This document shows positions 1 to 64,000 of a stretch of DNA of 64,000 nt, in pieces (position 1 is the stretch's first letter; every line of letters starts with the position of its first letter). This stretch comes from Cristatella mucedo. Its lineage: Eukaryota; Bryozoa; Phylactolaemata; Cristatellidae. The translations under genes were made by a program, and so were the position numbers. The notes beneath the pieces are model-generated. The model saw nothing but the letters and a program-made list of their open reading frames with translations, did not search any database and was not told the DNA's origin. Location: positions 1,354,001-1,418,000 of the forward strand of contig WPIO01000036.1 of NCBI GenBank assembly GCA_009760855.2, written 5' to 3'.

Positions 1-130
1 AAAAAGATATGCCATAGTCGCCAGTAGGAGAGTAGATGTCGTTGCGTAAGAATTGTGGAAGCGAGTTCCACAGTCTAGGACCTGCAGAGCTAAAGCTTCT
101 GTCGCCAACTGTCTTTAAGCGGAGGAGCCT
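1..130 (-). mobile_element. LINE family 2 fragment
   Basis: Matches the 3' part of family 2 seen at 22830-22950 and 47570-47690 (AAGAATTGTGG, CCACAGTCTAGGACCTGCAG). The element runs off the left edge. Confidence 0.8.
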
Positions 131-313
131 TGTCGATTATGACCGCCGCTTGCCGTGAACAGTAGAAGGCTCCCTACTGCTGAACTCGACCTCACAATTC
201 GGCTCATGTAGTGCCAGCACTTAATCGCCGGACTAAGACTCAAGAGGGACAACCAGCGCCGTCTCCGACTGGGGTAGTTAGCTGTGCCCCTAACCAACAC
301 CAATTCCGTCAGT

Positions 314-357
314 GACCGTGCCTTTAACTCCCATGCACCTAAAGCCTGGAATTCTAA
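314..357 (+). mobile_element. LINE family 1 remnant
   Basis: Short match to the family 1 segment encoding DRAFSSYAPKAWNS (GACCGTGCCTTTAACTCC). Confidence 0.45.
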
Positions 358-399
358 ATGACTGTTAATAATTTCTACTAATTAAAGCGTGTAAGTCCG

Positions 400-58000
<57,601 letters not shown>

Positions 58001-59050
58001 CGCGTCAGCTATGGCACGCCGGTGGGAACTTCACATTTCCGCTTCGAAGAAACGAGCACCCAGCACCCTCTAATCCGAGGAGTTCAGCCCTGACCCTAGC
58101 TGGAGTACTCCTGACCAGAGTGATAGGAAAATGTAATATTTATTGGTTGAAAATTTAGCTATCAAAAAATTTGGTTATACCTCGTAATCTTAGACATTGA
58201 AAATCCAAAGCGGGTGGCAAGTGATTAAGCCGGGTCGCTGACCCCGTCGGCGTGCGCTTCTGTCAAATTTGGCGGAGCACGCCGATACGGCGTAGTCTAG
58301 CCCCTCTTCGTCGTCCCTCCCCCCGATTGGCATCGGTTGCCAATAAAGGTAGCGCGGCGTGTCGTCTCTATTGCCGTCGACCTATATTCTGGCGGGCGGT
58401 GTGTAATATGTTTAAGTCGGCGCGACTTGTTTGGGCTTCACTTCCGAGTGTCGTCCAACTTCCCGGATGGTCGAGTGCCCAGCTTCGCGGGGCTCGAGGG
58501 CCGAAATTGGCTGCTCTGCTTGCTGCATTATTTTCCTATGAACTCTCTGCTGAGATGCAGGTTTTTATTTTGGGACGTCGTTAATGCTGAGACCTCTTAT
58601 CGATTGCCGGCTATCCGGCTTACGTCGCCGTACCGTTGCTGCGTGTGTATCCGCGACTGTCGGATGTTGCCAAAATGTCTTATTACGGTGCCGTGCAGCA
58701 GCATGAAGATTTTTCGTGCGATTCTTAGCCCCGGCGTCCGATACTGCACGTGGGCTCCTATTGCCACCGGCCATGTGTAAGGTGTATGTTAATTTGTGTT
58801 GGGGGTTTTTAGGGCTAGCGTTTGACGGTTGCTCAGTAACCCTGCGAGCTGGGCCGTAGGCCGGAGCCGAACCGTCTATTCGTCTAGAACCAGCGGGTGA
58901 CTGCATGCGTGCATGGCTGTGCGTACGCAGGTGTGTCTTCAATGCTTGTAGTAACGCTGTAGCAAAGCGGTGCTAGGGTTAGAAAATCCCTTACCTTGCA
59001 CTTGGTCCATCTCTAAGAGCCCTGACTTTTGTCGGGTAAAGAAAGATTCG
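58001..59050 (-). promoter_or_regulatory. CpG-rich region upstream of ASAP start (probable 5' UTR and promoter)
   Basis: Directly upstream of the start ATG. CG dinucleotides are much denser in parts of 57480-58960 than in the intron sequence. I see no TATA box or other named motif that I would defend, and the transcription start cannot be placed by eye. No repeat was recognised inside it. Confidence 0.35.
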
Positions 59051-59059
59051 TGTGCAAAT

Positions 59060-59925
59060 GTTATAAACCCCAAGTATGAGGCTGGACTAGGGAACTTTGC
59101 TCGTCTAATCGGTGATGCTCCAGTGCGACTGGCACCACGTGCTCGGAATTTAGGCTACCTGTTTAATAATTGTCAAAAGTGTGAAAGCTTCGGTAAGAGA
59201 ACTGCTTCCACAGCTAGCCATCATGTTAGAACCATGTCTAAGATTAGGGACTGTCTACCGAAGTAGCTTGCTAAAAATCCTTCTAGCTTCCTGGTTCTGT
59301 CTAGGCTGGATTACTGCACTTTCATTATGGCTGGGCTACTGAAAAAGCCCCCAAGCCTCTGAAGCTGATGGTGAATATGGCTGTAAGACTAGTCCACCAA
59401 TCCCAGAGGTTCAGCCACGTGTCTCCTTTGCTGAAGGAGGTGCGATTGGTCTCGGTCGATCAGCAGACACAGTGTAAAGTTCTTATCGAGACACACAAGG
59501 CCGCCGCCGCCGCTTGGCTCCTGCATACCTACCTGAACTGCTGAACCAGTCTCAGCCTCCTCGTGCCCTCAGGTCCTCCATTGAGAATAAATTAGCTGTT
59601 CCATTCCTATTCTTAACGACCGTTGGCTATAGAAGCTTTTGCTCTATAGGCCCAAGATTGTGCATTATTATTATTGTGAACCTCACTTCCACTATTCAGT
59701 TCATATGCAACGACACCTCTCTTGCTGCCAACTGTGGCGCTACTTCCATGCTACTCGCTTCCTCGATTGCCTTTGTGACTCGACTATGCTTCTCACTTTC
59801 TCTTTACAGCGTGAGATCGAAGTCCGAAATCCGGCACCGAAAGCCGCGTAGGCTTTGCAACGCTCTGTAGAAAACACTCCAGTCTAACACTGACTTAGTC
59901 CGTGTGGCTTCGTGGAGATACAGAC
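59060..59925 (+). mobile_element. LINE family 2 copy upstream of ASAP
   Basis: Plus-strand reading has KYEAGLGNFARLIGDAPVRL and PRARNLGYLFNNCQK, then the GLAP-type segment (LAPAYLPELLNQSQPPRALR). Frame is broken. Confidence 0.82.
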
Positions 59926-60521
59926 GGCTATGTGTGGTGCACTTAACTCGGTGCCTTCATGTGTAGTGATAGATATCGTGCAATCTTCTTTGAAACGTGG
60001 CACTTTTTATTTGTGCTAAAAAGTTGTGCTGGTTTAGCTCTGTGGTATTGGCAGCCTGCACCACCAAATGGCAGCAGCTCCATTGCTTCCAGAAAAGCTG
60101 TCCTCCGTAGCTGCAGGCAACTTACCTTTCCAGAGTGCGTGCAAGCGTGGAGAGCAGATTCAAAAATGTTAAGTGTGCCATGCCCTGCTTCTGCTGACCG
60201 CCACGATCGAGGGCATGAGAGCGATCGGGTCGAGGGATCACTCCTCTTGGGTTCCGGTAAAAGCACGTTTTTGCGCACACATCCAGATAGAAAATATCTC
60301 ACAGTCCAAGCTGCTGATCGGTAACATCATTCTCGGGCGAGTTCAAGCAAGCCACTCAGCAGTGCCTGGGTTAGCAACGGAACTGCTCGGGGGGGGGGTG
60401 GGGTGGGGCCCATCCTGATTGCTGAGCTGCTGCGCCTGCTCTGCACTCCGCTCTGTGCTGGTGAGCTCACCACTTTCTCTGCCCATTGCTGCAGACTTTA
60501 CACCGTTGCCGATCTCAGCAT

Positions 60522-60640
60522 GGCTGAGTTTGCACCGGTGGAGCAGGCGCTGAGCTCGGCGAGAAAGACAGTCGAAGCCGTGAGGAGTGCGGAGTCGCTG
60601 ACGCTCGATCTCGCCAAGCGGTGCTTGGCGTTCAGCTCTG
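60522..60640 (+). CDS. Possible first coding exon of a divergent gene
   Basis: ATG in a strong context (A at -3, G at +4) opens a frame reading MAEFAPVEQALSSARKTVEA, then VRSAESLTLDLAKRCLAFSS, ending at TCTG/GTGAGC, a good 5' splice site in phase 1. The sequence is CpG-rich and the peptide looks helical. It would be transcribed away from ASAP, with about 2.5 kb between the two start codons. I do not recognise the protein, and no convincing second exon was found before the window ends. Confidence 0.35.
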
Positions 60641-60796
60641 GTGAGCCTCCCTTGGCGCGGTTCGGCGCTGTCACCGCACCCCATTTCGTTAAGACTTTGA
60701 CTTAAGGGGCCTCCCTGCCTTCATGCTGTTGGCACTGCCGCCACAGCACCGTTGTCAGTGCCTTGCCAAGGCCGAGCTGTTGCTGCTGCTGCTGCA

Positions 60797-61055
60797 CTCC
60801 TGATTGCATAGGCCGGAAGACCTGAAAGTAGTGAGTCAAAAAAGTCGAGATGGGATGTCGAAAATGCATGGACTAACTTGGATGTGGTATCCGTGTCAAA
60901 GTAGACCTGAATTTTTGTGATGTTACGTAGCCGACAGTAGGCGAATTGGCTGCGGTATCGATCTGCTCGTCAAGTGAAAGATCCCTTTGGAACAGGTCAC
61001 ACAGATTTTGATCAGAAGCTACAGGAGACCTGCTTGGTCGAGCCCATTTCAAATT
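60797..61055 (-). mobile_element. LINE family 1 internal fragment
   Basis: Matches the segment around CTGATTGCATAGGCCGG and GATGTGGTATCC in other family 1 copies; no tail. Confidence 0.7.
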
Positions 61056-61069
61056 ATAGAATTAAATGT

Positions 61070-61228
61070 ATAAGTTGATTTAATAGCCTCTTTTGTATAG
61101 CAACCGAAGAGCCTTTACTGCTATCACCACCGTTTGCAGTGGCGATAAAGAACCACCCGCTATACGATTCGACCACGGGACCGAGGTCGTGAAAAGCAAC
61201 CACCTTATCTAGTCCACCATCACGGCAT
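61070..61228 (-). mobile_element. SINE I copy
   Basis: Starts GTTGATTTAATAGCCTC; reverse complement has a decayed A box and GGTCGAATCG in the B box. Confidence 0.78.
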
Positions 61229-61229
61229 T

Positions 61230-62670
61230 TTGTGCGATAGGTTTGTTCAACATCTGAGTAATATTAGGTTTAAGTACTAGTAAGTATAGGATGGTTATGC
61301 CTCTTGATGAGGCAAGCCACTTGCTTCACCACTCACTGATAGCTTTCTTGTCGCAGAGTCGACGATGTGCTCGTTGTCTACTAAAATGCATTTGATATTC
61401 ACTCTGGTCATTTAGTTGCCGTGGCTGCAAGTTGGGCTTTCTTGATTTGCAAAGTTTTTTGAGGAGCGTTTTGCAGCAATTTTCTTGCTAGTATCTTGAG
61501 ATATTTTAGCATCGTAGATCAAAAAAAGCAACAATACTCTCTTGAGGCTGTTGACTAGCCTAATAAGAGGCTAGAGATATTTGCATGTCATTAGTCCATT
61601 ATTCATTAGTCATATTCAATATTCATTAGTCATTGCTGGGTGCTGCCTGTGCAGCCTCCTAAGCATTTCCATATGATAACTGTGCAAACGAAAAGTAACA
61701 TTCGTCTGGTGACTGGCAAAGGACACTTTCCTGATGGGTTTCTCAGTCCCCCTCATATTAGTGTCCATCGATATGGCAATCACTGATCGAGAATATCTCC
61801 TGTTTCCACCGTGGTATCTAATTTTAAGGTTACGTCAATTTAAGGGCAAAACAACCATGTGATTTTTTCTGTTGGTGGACGTCATGGATTGCCAGAATGT
61901 TTTAGTTTTGCTTTCAGAAGTAGTTCCGTGCTATATTTTCAGGTTTAAGTGATTGTGTACTCTCTTGTTTGCTGGCAAGAAATTCATAGGAAACTTTGAT
62001 TCTGATGATACATCATGACTTTATGGCTGAAAGTATATAACTGACATAAAGATATAAGTTTTTTCAGAAATCATTAGCAAACAAACTGAAGAATTTATTT
62101 TCCTTTTCTGTTCTCATTTTTGGTATATTTAACTTCCCCAGATAACCAGTGGAATGACTTGAATTTTCTGCACAGGCTGGACCAAAACTAGACTTGATAA
62201 ACCTTCAGTATGCATTGCAAGTCTGCATTAGAAAAGACTCTTTGTTAAAGAAAGGACAGCTACTGACCTTGCTCATCCCATATCCCATATCAAGCTTGTT
62301 GACCACAGCCACTGGATCAACCCTTGGCTGCAGGCTTATCAATCTTACATCCTTCAAAGCTGAGCATGCACATTTTTAATATTTTGGTTCTACTCCTTGT
62401 CAGTTATATCAATTAGACAAAAAAAAACTAACAGAAAACTAACAGAACTAACTGCTAACAGAAAATGAAAGTAGTTGGATTCAATTACTAATGAATTTTG
62501 AAAAACTGACATGGATTTTCTCGGATGGACGTCACACGCCAGTTCACTTTGGTTGTAATATCAGAAGCAGCTCGCCAGTAGCTGTTATCAAGTTTGATGG
62601 GCATTTTTACATTTAATTTACACAAACAATCATCGGAAATAGCCAATTCTGGGATGTGACCAAGCATTTG
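61230..62670. other. Intergenic sequence, unrecognised
   Basis: A+T-rich, no repeat recognised. One acceptor-like site with a short open stretch at 62176 is noted separately. Confidence 0.4.
62176..62379 (+). other. Open stretch after a splice-acceptor-like site
   Basis: TTTTCTGCACAG at about 62165-62176 precedes an open frame reading GPKLDLINLQYALQVCIRKD and on to a stop near 62379. Its frame does not match the phase 1 exit of the exon-like ORF at 60522. No family recognised; probably chance. Confidence 0.12.
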
Positions 62671-62672
62671 CC

Positions 62673-62845
62673 CCTGGATCTTGGCCTAGGGGGAAGGTGC
62701 TTGCTTTTCATGACCACATCGTGGGTTTTATTCCTGCAGCAGACAACCCTATATTGCCTACTGCAATTGATAGGGGGGAAGATGACCACTAAGGGTCATC
62801 TGTTGGTTTATAAATGGGCTGTTGAATCAGCAGGGCCTTTACCTT
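62673..62845 (+). mobile_element. SINE I copy, diverged
   Basis: GGGAAGGTGCTTGCTTTTCA, GTGGGTTTTATTCCTGC and GGGCTGTTGAATCAGC keep the family order. Confidence 0.6.
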
Positions 62846-62909
62846 CTTAATTTAATTAAGACAAAAAATTTCGGCAGTTGGTCATGGTGCTTCTTTAGCA
62901 ACTGTCACT

Positions 62910-63045
62910 GTGGATTGGTCTAGCGGTTAAGGTGCTCGCCACGACCAAGGTCTGACTGAGGTCGTGGGCTCGAGCCCCGAGGCATATGTGAAGCACCTGA
63001 ATAGAGATTGAGTTCTCTTGGGGCGCTATATAAATGAATTATATG
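62910..63045 (+). mobile_element. SINE II copy
   Basis: GGTCTAGCGGTTAAGGTGC, GGGCTCGAGCCCC, and the tail GAATAGAGATTGAGTTCTCT with GGGGCGCTATATAAATGAAT. Confidence 0.85.
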
Positions 63046-63336
63046 TATATTTATTTTGATCATGCTCAGCTATAGAAACAGACCGGACACGGCTAAGTAA
63101 CGAAAAGTATCAACGTCTGGGATTGGAAGGGAAATCACCCACTTCATTTTCTAATCGGCAGGGAATTGGGGAATCCTGCAAGCCCAATGAAACTTTCCGT
63201 ATTAGTTGAGTGTTGCATTTTTGTGTGTAGATTGAATGCAGCTGGGAAATCTGATCTCCAGTAAGAATTGCAGCTAAGGCTTACAAGAGCGCAGTGAGTG
63301 GCAAGGCTTGCAAACGTAAGGATTAGGAATGCCTGC

Positions 63337-63470
63337 CGATCAAGTGCTCTGACCCATGGGCCTCATACCAGTGATAATTCGTGATGCGGGCTGTGGGTTC
63401 AAGTCGTGCCTGTGAGTTATTCTTTAGTGCCTTATACAAGCAGGTTGAAAGCTGCTGAAGCTGCCTAGGA
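63337..63470 (+). mobile_element. Possible diverged tRNA-derived SINE
   Basis: CTGTGGGTTCAAGTCGTGCC resembles a B box with a SINE-like body following. No clear A box. Confidence 0.35.
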
Positions 63471-63915
63471 TCGGTTTTTTTCACCGGATTGCAATTGCCC
63501 GCTAGTGTCTACCTACACCAGACCTCTGTTATACACTGCACTCCAGTGAGATTGGTGCCTCCCAGCAGCAGCAGGAGGCAGCCGATTGGACACTAAAAAT
63601 GAATATTTCATATACAGGTATTTGCATATTTACACACACTATATATAGATTTATATGTGCATACACAAATACACACACACATATATATATATAGACCAAA
63701 AATCCATCAATCTTGAAGAACAAGATATAACCTCAGATATTTCAGCTATTCATAGACTGCTAGCCTAATATAGAATGCTGAATTCGCAAGAGTTCGCAAA
63801 ATTGATAGCATATTATGCATGCTGCCACCTTGGTTTACTTGCTAGGTGAAAAATCATGCAAAATGGCAATGTTTTTGCAATATCTGGAGCAATTTCCGGC
63901 ACGTGCATTCGTTAA

Positions 63916-64000
63916 TATAATAATATAATAAAGTTCATTTGTATAGCGCCCCAAGACAACTTAATCTCTATTCAGGCACTTCACATATGCCTTGTGGCTC
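63916..64000 (-). mobile_element. SINE II tail, cut by window end
   Basis: TTCATTTGTATAGCGCCCCA and TCTCTATTCAGGCACTTCAC are the reverse complement of the SINE II tail. Confidence 0.8.

Overview
This is a eukaryotic window, from an animal. One large intron-rich gene on the minus strand fills almost all of it. I could rebuild that gene exon by exon as an ASAP-family Arf GTPase-activating protein: 24 coding exons between about 58000 (start ATG) and about 400 (stop), roughly 1136 residues. The domain order is that of ASAP1/ASAP2: BAR, PH, ArfGAP zinc finger, ankyrin repeats, acidic DDDL motif, proline-rich linker, SH3. Every exon join keeps reading frame. The last exon (SH3 end) is tentative. 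The window suggests an invertebrate metazoan: the gene is metazoan in design but well diverged from the vertebrate paralogues, and introns are packed with truncated jockey-superfamily-type (CR1/L2-like) LINEs, tRNA-derived SINEs and long microsatellites. I cannot fix the phylum.

Layout, in transcription order of the gene (high to low coordinate). 58001-59050 is a CpG-rich upstream region. 58000-37463 holds exons 1-8 (BAR domain). 33682-24377 holds exons 9-12 (PH domain and the first zinc-finger cysteines). 21565-16707 holds exons 13-14 (ArfGAP core). 15000-12932 holds exons 15-17 (end of ArfGAP, ankyrin repeats). 10503 is exon 18 (acidic motif). 7132-3609 holds exons 19-22 (Ser/Ala/Pro-rich linker with SH3-ligand motifs). 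2472-2335 and probably 465-400 make the SH3 domain. Right of 59000 the window is mostly LINE and SINE debris, with one possible first exon of a divergent plus-strand gene at 60522-60640.

Mobile DNA falls into recurrent families. LINE family 1 has a TTA-repeat tail and an end motif around GGGCGCTTTATCAAGTGCA. LINE family 2 has an ATTAC-repeat tail. SINE I is tRNA-like with an A box near GGCACACTAGGTAAGG and a B box GGTTCGAATCC. SINE II is tRNA-like with a 3' tail resembling the LINE family 1 end. There is also a foldback element with three copies, a hAT relic and a Tc1/mariner relic. Several LINEs are nested inside others, in one place four insertions in one host element. Nearly all retroelement copies are 5'-truncated and broken; only one endonuclease-region ORF (22969-23970) is long and open.

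The most notable features are a GC-AG first intron, a (GA)n tract starting right after the 5' splice site of the ArfGAP-entry exon, the nested retroelement cluster at 17763-20172, a probable twin-priming inversion at 22590-23970, the SINE II/LINE shared tail, and the foldback repeat family. All gene models are read by eye and lack transcript support.
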